Origin: Lucinisca nassula
Taxonomy: Eukaryota > Mollusca > Bivalvia > Lucinida > Lucinidae
Direction: 5' to 3'
Assembly: GCA_963580285.1 (NCBI GenBank)
Contig: OY757011.1
Coordinates: 100,904,316-100,968,315 of the forward strand
DNA: 64,000 nt
Part shown: positions 59,601-63,077 of the stretch, piece after piece
How positions within the stretch are numbered: the first letter of the stretch is position 1
Layout of the letters: every line of letters starts with the position of its first letter
Program-made: the position numbers and the translations under genes
Notes under the pieces: generated by a model
What the model was told of the DNA's origin: nothing
The model's database searches: none
What the model saw: only the letters and a program-made list of their open reading frames with translations

Positions 59601-60236
59601 ACAGAAAAATGACAATTAAAGATTACCCTCAACAAATGCACCCCCAGGCCCATCGAGGCTTGGAGATATAGATTGTACTGCATGGTGCTTACGTGCAGAG
59701 TTAAACTGCCTGAACATGAGTACTGGTAAAACTGCTTAGAAGCTCTAAGCCTGCCCAGGCGAAGTGATGTGAGTCTGGCCTTCCCTTGGTATACATCCTA
59801 GCAGTTTCTTTGTGGGGCAGGGCTTGAGATGTAATTCCATCTCACTGCTTGGTAAAAGTCCTCAAAATGGGAAGCAACTTCTCTAAAATGACCTAAATAG
59901 TGTTGATGGGGACATAAAACCTCAACTCAAACAAACAAAAATCTCCTAGTGTTTGAGTGTCAGCTAAGGTCATATGGAGATGGGACCTCGGTTTAAAGAC
60001 TCATCCGAAAGTCTGGAGAACCCTGGGATCGATCCTGAGAGCCCTGGTTTACAAAGCGAGTAGCCACTACACCACGGAGGCTTCTCAAAAACCTCAAGTG
60101 AATAACTTTAAAAGGTACTTCTTTTTTCCAGGTCAATACATACCACATGCCTAAAGGTGCAGGAACAGCTGTAGTGAAGTGGCTGGGCCGAGGTTTTTCT
60201 CTCATCTTCATACCATTTGCATGTTTAGTTCCAAGT
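29676..60236 (+). CDS. COX18: COX18, mitochondrial inner-membrane insertase (6 exons, 3' end beyond window)
   Basis: Joined exons 29676-29804, 36742-36970, 40981-41174, 51746-51890, 56833-56957 and 60132-60236 give 309 codons with no stop. Intron phases run 0,1,0,1,0, and every intron is GT-AG with a pyrimidine-rich acceptor. The first ~60 residues are rich in Arg/Ser and poor in acids, as in a mitochondrial presequence. Then come the Oxa1/YidC/Alb3 signatures: TGLPWYLTI, a hydrophobic segment after it, HPIKTALYPM, IPVWISMSFSLRNM, GALWFSNLLVPDPT and IPITIGALHLL. These match COX18 better than OXA1L, notably the HP-K and MSF-LRN stretches. Known family role: COX18 exports the C-terminal tail of COX2 across the inner membrane during complex IV assembly. 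About 50-60 C-terminal residues should lie to the right of the window. The span of over 30 kb reflects transposon-filled introns. Family assigned from recalled COX18 features, not from a search. Confidence 0.87.
29968..30007. repeat. CTGATC hairpin (AGACTGCTCC type)
   Basis: ATCAGACTGCTCC pairs with GGAGCAGTCTGAT. COX18 intron 1. Confidence 0.85.
30066..30562 (+). mobile_element. Helitron-like element with C/G homopolymer head
   Basis: The head hairpin is a C-run of about 21 (30068-30088) facing a G-run, then ACATATTGTTTTTGG and a short GTCAGTGTCCG tract. Cores carry AGTCAAACTTGGTACAAT and AAGGTCACAGCGACC, about 170 bp apart. The right end near GGCTTGTT is approximate. Confidence 0.6.
30563..31100. 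other. COX18 intron 1, unassigned
   Basis: No repeat or gene recognised. Has a C-rich tract (30873-30890) and T-runs at 30900 and 31091. Confidence 0.4.
31103..33216 (+). mobile_element. Helitron-like element, ~457-bp cores (x4-5)
   Basis: Head AGCTCACCAGAGCCGAAGGC with self-complement GGGAGCT, then CTTATAG, a GTCCGCGTCTGCGTCC tract (31158-31196), then cores starting near each ATGACCAAGATGGCCGC (31309, 31766, 32222, 32678, 33135). The right end is hairpin GGCCCATGGGCC then TCTTG|TTT (33197-33214). Confidence 0.8.
33369..33667 (+). mobile_element. SINE-1, full length (reference copy)
   Basis: ~299 bp: CCCCGCCCATCGGGGCTTG head, GATGGGCTGCATGATGC, CGAGTACTGGTAAACTGC, AGGCAAAGCGGTGCGAG (B-box-like), TTGGGCGATAGGGCTTGAG, TCGGGTAAAAGTCCCAC, and tail GACGTTAAACCTCAAATC(AAAC)n. 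The tail resembles Nin-DC. The family has about 16 copies here, three with clear target duplications of 12-16 bp. Confidence 0.8.
33668..33853 (-). mobile_element. SINE-1, inverted partner lacking its tail
   Basis: Abuts the previous copy tail-first, giving a tail-to-tail inverted pair. The pair is flanked by direct copies of an ~85-bp sequence (33270-33357 and 33862-33950). Confidence 0.8.
33894..34093. mobile_element. TA-flanked MITE with GTGGTCTTAAAGACCAC hairpin
   Basis: Ends CAGTAGAATTCC and (complement) CAGTACAATTCC, with TA on both sides. The central hairpin has 25-bp arms (about 34008-34073). Confidence 0.75.
34406..35206. mobile_element. hAT-like non-autonomous element, 801 bp
   Basis: Inverted ends CAGTGTTCTGCCAAG (34406-34420 and complement 35192-35206), with ATAATG on both flanks (34400-34405, 35207-35212). 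The subterminal region is rich in GGGCCATT repeats on the left and GGCGC on the right. No transposase. hAT assignment rests on the CAG...CTG ends and target-duplication size. Confidence 0.7.
35239..35302. repeat. CTGATC hairpin (AGATGGCTTC type)
   Basis: AACAGTGTAGATCCTGATC... with GATCATATCTACACTGTT, arms about 29 bp, apex AGAAG. Confidence 0.9.
35352..35776. mobile_element. Hairpin MITE interrupted by SINE-1
   Basis: Arms GAAAACATATTTTGACATTT (35365-35384) and CAATGTCAAAATATGTTTTC (35742-35761) pair around a SINE inserted at 35390. A related uninterrupted hairpin is at 60995-61080. Confidence 0.75.
35390..35699 (-). mobile_element. SINE-1 with 12-bp target duplication
   Basis: Full minus-strand copy flanked by GACATTTCATGC at 35378-35389 and 35700-35711. 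Confidence 0.85.
36020..36245. repeat. Compound GCCTC hairpin (two nested)
   Basis: Three left arms GTTGTGGGTACTCATTAGAA (36042, 36091, 36164) and two right arms TTCTAATGAATACCCACAAC, bounded by CTGCATGAAAA and TTTTCATGCAG. COX18 intron 1. Confidence 0.85.
36300..36474. mobile_element. TA-flanked MITE (Tc1/mariner-like)
   Basis: Ends CAGTCCAACCTGT and complement CAATCAAACCTGT next to TA. The interior repeats GCTTGCTTAAGACAGG. Confidence 0.65.
36475..36741. other. End of COX18 intron 1 with CTGATC hairpin remnant
   Basis: AACAGTGTGGGC... TCTGATCTGGGTACACACTCTTTGC (36604-36657) is a decayed member of the CTGATC hairpin family; the exon 2 acceptor follows. Confidence 0.5.
36742..36970 (+). CDS. 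COX18: COX18 exon 2
   Basis: The acceptor is TTTTAG at 36736-36741, and the in-frame TAG across it shows the exon cannot extend left. Translation runs from VQHSSRC through YEKYFSPDSPP and IAVIMHYLNTVHD to MTGLPWYLTI. The TGLPW motif marks the start of the insertase core. The donor is GTAAGT at 36971, leaving one base (phase 1). Confidence 0.87.
37419..37614 (+). mobile_element. SINE-1, 5' truncated, with 16-bp target duplication
   Basis: Starts at CTAAGCCAGCCC in mid-element and ends in the AAAT tail; TCATGTATTATTGAAT flanks it at 37403-37418 and 37615-37630. Shows LINE-type integration. Confidence 0.9.
37615..37732. repeat. Foldback MITE (TCATGTATTATTGAA family)
   Basis: ATTATTGAATTTATTAAACG with GAGGAAAAGGG on the left, complemented by CCCTTTTCCTC and TTTAATAATACATGA on the right. 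A second copy is at 56990-57108. Confidence 0.85.
38035..38192 (+). mobile_element. Strongly diverged SINE-1
   Basis: GTGCTTGAGATGTCATTTTA and GTCCCACAAAATTG match; the head is degraded. Confidence 0.6.
38311..38376. repeat. CTGATC hairpin (AGATGGCTTC type)
   Basis: AACAATGTAGATCCTGATC... pairs with ...CTGGATCTACATTGTT. Arms about 30 bp. Confidence 0.9.
38510..38577. repeat. CTGATC hairpin (AGACTGATCC type)
   Basis: GCAAACTGTGAACCCTGATC... with TCTACACTGTTTGC. Confidence 0.8.
39177..40853. mobile_element. M1 MITE split by a hAT-like insertion
   Basis: Left part 39179-39449 (TTACGAAAACATGCC, GCCTC hairpin, TAAAAGTGGGGTTC) and right part 40836-40851 (GGCGTGTTTTCGTGA) form one M1 copy once 39450-40835 is removed. 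Confidence 0.85.
39450..40835. mobile_element. hAT-like non-autonomous element with 8-bp target duplication
   Basis: Ends CAGGGCTCGAGAAA and complement CAGGGCTCAAGAAA, flanked by GGCGTGTT at 39442-39449 and 40836-40843. The subterminal regions repeat ACGGAAATT/GGTAATTTCCG and ACCGGAA motifs. A 175-codon ORF on the left half is not a recognisable transposase. 1386 bp. Confidence 0.9.
40981..41174 (+). CDS. COX18: COX18 exon 3 (first core membrane segment)
   Basis: The acceptor CTTTTTTAG ends at 40980. With the G from exon 2 the reading is GICTIVLRLVLGLPLRIV, a membrane segment, then a charged amphipathic stretch through NWDEKMAKAILTKR. The exon closes in phase 0 at AGG|GTAACT. The spacing from the membrane segment to this Arg-Lys-rich helix matches COX18 orthologues as I recall them. 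Confidence 0.87.
42341..43583. mobile_element. hAT-like non-autonomous element in H0
   Basis: Ends CAGGGCTCAAGCTAG and complement CAGGGCCCAAGCTAG (1243 bp). CTTTG lies on both sides, within the H0 core word GACTTTGACA. Subterminal ACTTCGCC (left) and ACTTCTCCC (right) are repeated several times, typical of hAT. It contains the MITE 43212-43411. Confidence 0.8.
43212..43411. mobile_element. TA-flanked GTGGTCTTTAAGACCAC MITE inside the hAT element
   Basis: Same family as 33894-34093. Hairpin at about 43230-43300. Confidence 0.75.
45376..49114 (+). mobile_element. Helitron-like element H2 inserted in an H1 core
   Basis: Head AGCTCACCGTCACGTAGTG, complement GAGGTGAGCT, then (GTCC)n at 45440-45462. 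About 20 cores of 150-170 bp with TTCTTCTCTGAAACCGCAAG, ATATTTGGTATGAAGC and TCATCTAGTGGACCCC. Right end GGGCCATCATGGCCC then TCTTG|TTT. Removal restores the H1 core word TTTTTTAGTTATCTCC. Confidence 0.85.
47653..48097 (+). mobile_element. Helitron-like element H3 inserted in an H2 core
   Basis: A C-run of about 37 replaces the head stem, then GGCATACAAAGTATG and a GTCCGTCTGTCCG tract. Two cores contain GTTTCTAGGAGATTG. The 3' end has hairpin GACCTTGAGGTC, GCTTTCT, CTAG, then T. Removal restores the H2 core word TTTGATATTTGGTATG. Confidence 0.8.
49956..50254 (+). mobile_element. SINE-1, full length, 15-bp target duplication
   Basis: Flanked by AACATTCTGATTGTG at 49941-49955 and 50255-50269. 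Inserted near the 3' end of H0. Confidence 0.92.
50419..50690. mobile_element. TA-flanked MITE with internal hairpin
   Basis: Ends CACCACAACTTC and complement CACCCCAACCTC near TA. The centre (50520-50600) is an inverted pair GAAAAATGACCATAAATGG / TGGTCATTTTTC. Confidence 0.65.
50691..51505. other. COX18 intron 3, hairpin remnants
   Basis: A-runs at 50801 and 50847, a decayed CTGATC hairpin (51037-51100), and a deleted SINE-1 remnant on the minus strand (51400-51465: TTTAGGTCATTTTGGAGAC, AAGCCCTGATGGG). Otherwise unassigned. Confidence 0.5.
51510..51573. repeat. Perfect AT-rich hairpin
   Basis: TATATAGAAAAATCAATACC + TTTTT and its exact complement surround GTTATATC. Arms 25 bp. Confidence 0.95.
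51746..51890 (+). CDS. COX18: COX18 exon 4 (HP-K and MSF-LRN motifs)
   Basis: The acceptor is ATGCAG ending at 51745. The phase-0 reading is VGQSILKARQQTG, AHPIKTALYPML, QIPVWISMSFSLRNM, then AGYRVLNV, with donor GTAAGC at 51891 (phase 1). The IPVWISMSF-LRN block is the most diagnostic COX18 segment in the window and forms a membrane helix. Confidence 0.9.
51995..52205 (+). mobile_element. Single-core Helitron-like element (ATGCCCCCGC head)
   Basis: T-run, head ATGCCCCCGCAACGAAGTTG then GGAGGAAC, a GTACGTACATGCGTCTG tract, and one core with CATCTCCTCCTAC and TTGAAACTTGTGACAC. The right end is not defined. Confidence 0.65.
52376..52705. mobile_element. Tc1/mariner-type MITE (TA target), holding a perfect hairpin
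   Basis: Ends CAGTAGAACTTCGATGGCTC and complement CAGTCGAACTTCAATGGCTC, flanked by TA. 330 bp, no ORF. Confidence 0.85.
52515..52583. repeat. Perfect GCCTC hairpin, 33-bp arms
   Basis: ATGTATGCTGTGTGTACTCA through GAATCGCCTC, loop GAT, then the exact complement. Nested in the MITE 52376-52705. Confidence 0.97.
52780..52862. repeat. Decayed CTGATC hairpin
   Basis: GATCAGACGGCGCATTC with CAGCATCTGATCTGAGCC and a CACTGTTTGCC end. Confidence 0.6.
52989..53055. repeat. CTGATC hairpin (AGACTGCTCC type)
   Basis: GCAAACAGTGTGAACC... and ...GGGTCAATACTGTTTGC pair over about 30 bp with apex TGTA. Confidence 0.9.
53103..56528 (+). mobile_element. Helitron-like element, ~463-bp cores (x7)
   Basis: Head AGCTCACCTGAGCCGAAGGC with TTGGTGAGCT then TATAGGGTGG. 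The cores carry TTCTTCTCCGGAACCAGTGG, CTGAAACTTGGTATGTAGC and ATGACCAATATGGCCGCC near 53280, 53745, 54209, 54671 and 55132, and more diverged beyond. Right end GGACCAATGGTCC then TCTGG|TT. Occupies COX18 intron 4. Confidence 0.8.
56529..56832. other. End of COX18 intron 4 with G-rich tract
   Basis: G-run at 56626-56638 and further G-rich sequence to 56690. CACCCTGTGTTTG occurs twice (56720, 56780). The acceptor of exon 5 follows. Confidence 0.5.
56833..56957 (+). CDS. COX18: COX18 exon 5
   Basis: The acceptor is TCTTTTCAG ending at 56832. Completing the split Glu codon gives EAVLNNPEMIKEG, then ALWFSNLLVPDPT, then IIIPITIGALHLLNNE. The LWF-L--PDP block followed by a hydrophobic helix is typical of the family. 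Donor GTAGGT at 56958, phase 0. Confidence 0.89.
56990..57108. repeat. Foldback MITE, second copy
   Basis: Same arms as 37615-37732 (GTATTATTGAATTTATTAAA, GAGGAAAAGGG). Confidence 0.85.
57303..57432. repeat. Foldback element, ~40-bp arms
   Basis: ATTAATCAAGTCATTTCGTA with CAGGTCC on the left, GGACCTG and TGCGAAATGACTTGATTAAT on the right, GC-rich loop. Confidence 0.9.
57735..58972 (+). pseudogene. CR1-like LINE pseudogene, interrupted by SINE-1
   Basis: Frame-broken RT: GPDELHPRVLKELSTEL, IPKEWLLATICPLFKKGD, SDRQHAFWKRYSYETQ, DTLILDFKKAFDTRPHELLK, GVPQGIVL (58317), then after the SINE DDISSDIDLQIR, NVDSIKYLGVTIT and WNTHISNV. A one-base insertion at LGNG/EIPKEW, a G-run insert at 58155-58250 and several stops disable it. 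More diverged than 24985-26595. Confidence 0.8.
58376..58672 (+). mobile_element. SINE-1 inside the LINE pseudogene
   Basis: CCCACCCATTAGGG head to GATGTTAAACC and AAATCAAAC tail. The LINE reading LYIN resumes as DDISS after it. Confidence 0.85.
59009..59240 (+). mobile_element. SINE-1, 3' truncated
   Basis: Head to GTCGGGTAAAAGTCC; the tail is missing. It cuts the LINE pseudogene. Confidence 0.8.
59278..59578 (+). mobile_element. SINE-1, full length
   Basis: CCCCTGCCCATCGGGGC head to GGGATGTTAAAACTC tail. Confidence 0.85.
59640..59940 (+). mobile_element. SINE-1, diverged full length
   Basis: CCCCAGGCCCATCGAGG head, GAGTACTGGTAAAACTGC, tail GACATAAAACCTCAACTC. Confidence 0.8.
59955..60092 (-). 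mobile_element. tRNA-derived SINE (SINE-3), minus strand
   Basis: The complement reads GCCTCCGTGGTGTAGTGGC (A-box-like) and GGATCGATCCCAGGG (B-box-like), a good tRNA-like head. It lies about 40 bases before the COX18 exon 6 acceptor. Confidence 0.75.
60132..60236 (+). CDS. COX18: COX18 exon 6 (last exon in window)
   Basis: The acceptor is TTTTTTCCAG ending at 60131. Phase-0 translation VNTYHMPKGAGTAVV, KWLGRGFSLIF, IPFACLVPS ends at AGT|GTAAGT. The IPFAC-VPS stretch corresponds to the last core membrane helix. The next exon, expected to begin with a -YW- motif, was not found by eye up to 64000. Confidence 0.86.
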
Positions 60237-60299
60237 GTAAGTCTTAAGGTTGAGGAATACACCTTTAGCAGAGTCAACTCTGTCAAGAATATTTTTTTT

Positions 60300-60760
60300 G
60301 TGTTCCTTATCATTGTGCCCCCTTTTCAGGGGTGCTGAGTTTATAGGAAAGTTACCAGTCCAGAATATTTCCATCTCCCTTAGCATTAGGCTCCCTTTTT
60401 CAGGGGTGCTGAGTTTAAAGTAAAGCCCCCCGTCAATGATATTTTTGTTTTCCTTTTCTATAGATGTCTACTCTTAACCCATTGTATACTAGTGGACCTT
60501 CCATTGCTATATCTTGGACAAGTCTGTCATTTAAGGGGTGTTGGGCATAAGTTTTCGTTTTTATTCTATTTTTGACGGAAAATTCTGTTAGCAAGTAGTG
60601 CAGGCCCTGATCAGATGCCACATTCTGCGGCATCTCATCTGGGTCTGCACTGATTGCCTAGGTGTCCCTTTAGGGGTTTCCCCGCATACAATGGGTTAAA
60701 AGAAAAAATTTGCTCCCTAAAGAGTAGGCTGCCTTTTTCGGTTGTGCTGAGTTTACAAGA
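60300..60760. other. COX18 intron after exon 6: short repeats and CTGATC hairpin
   Basis: TTTTCAGGGGTGCTGAGTTT occurs at about 60323 and 60397, with a decayed copy at 60737. A CTGATC hairpin (AGATGCCACATTC type) is at 60598-60662. Confidence 0.6.
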
Positions 60761-60994
60761 AAGCCATCAATGCTTCTGCTTCCATTAAAGGGAGATTACT
60801 CAGAGATAAAAAAAAAATAGTTTCTCTTGTTTTTGTAAGCATTGAAGAACACCCACTACTGGAATAGTTTCTTCTATTTTACCCATGAAAATGCTAGACT
60901 AAAGATAAGCTAGGTAGCTATAAATTCTTTACCACTCTCTTGGCTAATTCAGCAGACGACAGATTGTTGATATTTTTCGTAATTTTCCCTGAAA

Positions 60995-61082
60995 GCAAAA
61001 CAGAATTTGACATCTCATGCAAATTGTCAGCATAGGAGACAATTTGCATGAGATGTCAAATCCTGTTTTCTGGGAAAATAAG
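60995..61082. repeat. Hairpin with ~40-bp arms
   Basis: GACATCTCATGCAAATTGTC pairs with GACAATTTGCATGAGATGTC around AGCATAGGA. Same family as the SINE-interrupted hairpin at 35352. Confidence 0.9.
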
Positions 61083-61254
61083 AAAAATATTTCAAAATGT
61101 CGTCTGCTGCGAAAAAATACCCAGCATGCAGAGTGTTAAATGATTAGAAATGACCCTCGCTATAACGACAGTATCTGTATCCTAACAATTTGTCGCTATA
61201 GAATCCCAATAATAAGTAGTATAATAGGTTATAAAGGACTTTCTCCCTTAATTA

Positions 61255-61553
61255 ACCCGCCCATCGGGACTTGAAGAAATATATGGGTTGCAAGATGCTT
61301 CCATGCACAGCTAAATCCGACCCTCACACGAGTACTGGTAAACCGCTTAGAGGATCTAAGCCTGCCCAGGCAAAGCCGTGCAAGTGTCGGACCATCCATG
61401 CTTATAAACCCTATTGGTTTCATTGGGCGGCAGGGCTTGAGATGTCATTTCATCTCAACGTTGGGTAAAAGTCCCACAAAATTGGAAGCAACGTCTCCAA
61501 AATGACCTTTACATTGTTGACGGGAAGTTAAACCTCAAATCAAACAAACAAAA
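61255..61553 (+). mobile_element. SINE-1, full length
   Basis: CCCGCCCATCGGGACTTG head to AAACCTCAAATCAAAC tail. Confidence 0.85.
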
Positions 61554-61554
61554 T

Positions 61555-61645
61555 TACTCCAAGAAACAAATGTTGCGGACATTTGTTAGAATCGCCTGGC
61601 CGAGGCGATTCTAACAAATGTCCTCAACATTTGTTTCTTGGAGTA
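61555..61645. repeat. GCCTC hairpin with different arms
   Basis: ACTCCAAGAAACAAATGTTG, ACATTTGTTAGAATCGCCT, then the complement, 43-bp arms with few mismatches. The apex matches 52515-52583 but the arms do not. Confidence 0.9.
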
Positions 61646-61949
61646 TGAAAAATTATAATATTCTTGAATATCTCCATTATTCTGTCTTATCTTGAGCTTA
61701 GGATTTGTGCCATTGAAATTGTCGGTATAACAAGTTTTGTTGTGATATCGAATGTCGGTATAAAGAGGGTTGACTGTATATATGCACGGATGTAAGTCAT
61801 TATCAGTCACCTGCTATATAAATTGCATTGTAACACCCTGACCTGATAAAGATAAGCTATCTCAGGATAAGTGAGCTTTATCATGCACTTCTATGAAGTG
61901 GAGAACTGGCAAAACTGTAAGAGTGTACAAGGGGGTTGGTTAACTGATA

Positions 61950-62105
61950 AATAGAATACCAGATTCGTGTCATTTGATACCAAGTTTATCAGGCTCGGCT
62001 TCGAGAACACATGAAGAATCACTCAGCAAGCCTTGCGATTCTTCAAGTGTTCTCGAAGCCTTGCCTGATAAACTTGATATCAGATGACAACCTGGTATTC
62101 TTTAT
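61950..62105. repeat. Long foldback, ~65-bp arms
   Basis: GAATACCAGATTCGTGTCAT, AAGTTTATCAGGC and TCGAGAACAC are complemented by GTGTTCTCGA, GCCTGATAAACTT and CCTGGTATTC. Loop about 30 bp. Confidence 0.9.
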
Positions 62106-62269
62106 ACATTGCCCCTTGTTGGGATATAGAAGGACGAACACAAGCACATGTCTTCCATATCACAACGTGGAACAGATTTACCAATATTAGTACAATAACC
62201 CTATTTTACAGCTGCTTTGTTGTATTGACCCGTTTTGTACCAGAAACCCCAAAACGGGTAATTAGCAAA

Positions 62270-62345
62270 CATTGCAGATCCAGATCAGATGCCAGAGAAC
62301 GTGGAGTCTGTCAGAGCAGGGCCTACACTGTTTGCAAAAAAGTTC
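62270..62345. repeat. Decayed CTGATC hairpin
   Basis: CAGATCCAGATCAGATGCC and GGCCTACACTGTTTGC. Confidence 0.55.
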
Positions 62346-62392
62346 AGCCATTTTCAAAATTTTGAAGAAAATACATCAGACACCCTTAATTT

Positions 62393-63075
62393 TTGTCGCG
62401 CCTGCTATTAGAATGGCGCGATATAGGCGCCCGGTTTTCCGTCCGTTTGTTCGTCCGTTCGTCAATGCGTCAACATTTGCGACCACCCTAGCGTTCACCC
62501 AAAGGTTCAAGTTTATTCCTAAAGAACTATAAGAGCTTCATTAATGATACTTGGTACAAGCTTGACCTGTGGATGGCAACTTAAATGCAAGCATCCATAT
62601 TTGACCTTGGCCTACATTTCATGGTCCACTGACTTGGTAAAATATTGCAACCACCCTAGCATTCAACCCAAATGGTCAAGTTTATTTCTCAAGAACTATA
62701 AGAGCTTCAATAATGATACTTGTACCTGTGGATGGCAACTTAAATGCAAGCATCCATATTTGACCTTGGCCTACATTTCATGGTCCACTGACTTGGTAAA
62801 ATATTGCGACCACCCTAGCATTCAACCCAAATGGTCAAGTTTATTTCTCAAGAACTATAAGAGCTTCAATAATGATACTTGTACCTGTGGATGGCAACTT
62901 AAATGCAAGCATCCATATTTGACCTTGGCCTACATTTCATGGTCCACTGACTTGGTAAAATATTGCGACCACCCTAGCATTCAACCCAAATGGTCAAGTT
63001 TATTTCTCAAGAACTATAAGAGCTTCAATAATGATACTTGTACCTGTGGATGGCAACTTAAATGCAAGCATCCAT
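62393..63075 (+). mobile_element. Helitron-like element, 159-bp cores (x4), cut by the next element
   Basis: Head GTCGCGCCTGCTATTAG with ATGGCGCGATATAGG, a GTCCGTTTGTTCGTCC tract, then cores repeating TGTGGATGGCAACTTAAATG at 62569, 62728, 62887 and 63046. The last core stops at CATCCATATTT where the next element begins. 159 bp is 53 codons, so an open frame of 180 codons is an artefact. Confidence 0.85.
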
Positions 63076-63077
63076 AT

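Noticed and set aside
60840..60910. Possible next COX18 exon near an in-frame H-YW motif
   Set aside because: No acceptor site lies before it and the neighbouring residues do not fit the COX18 C-terminus.
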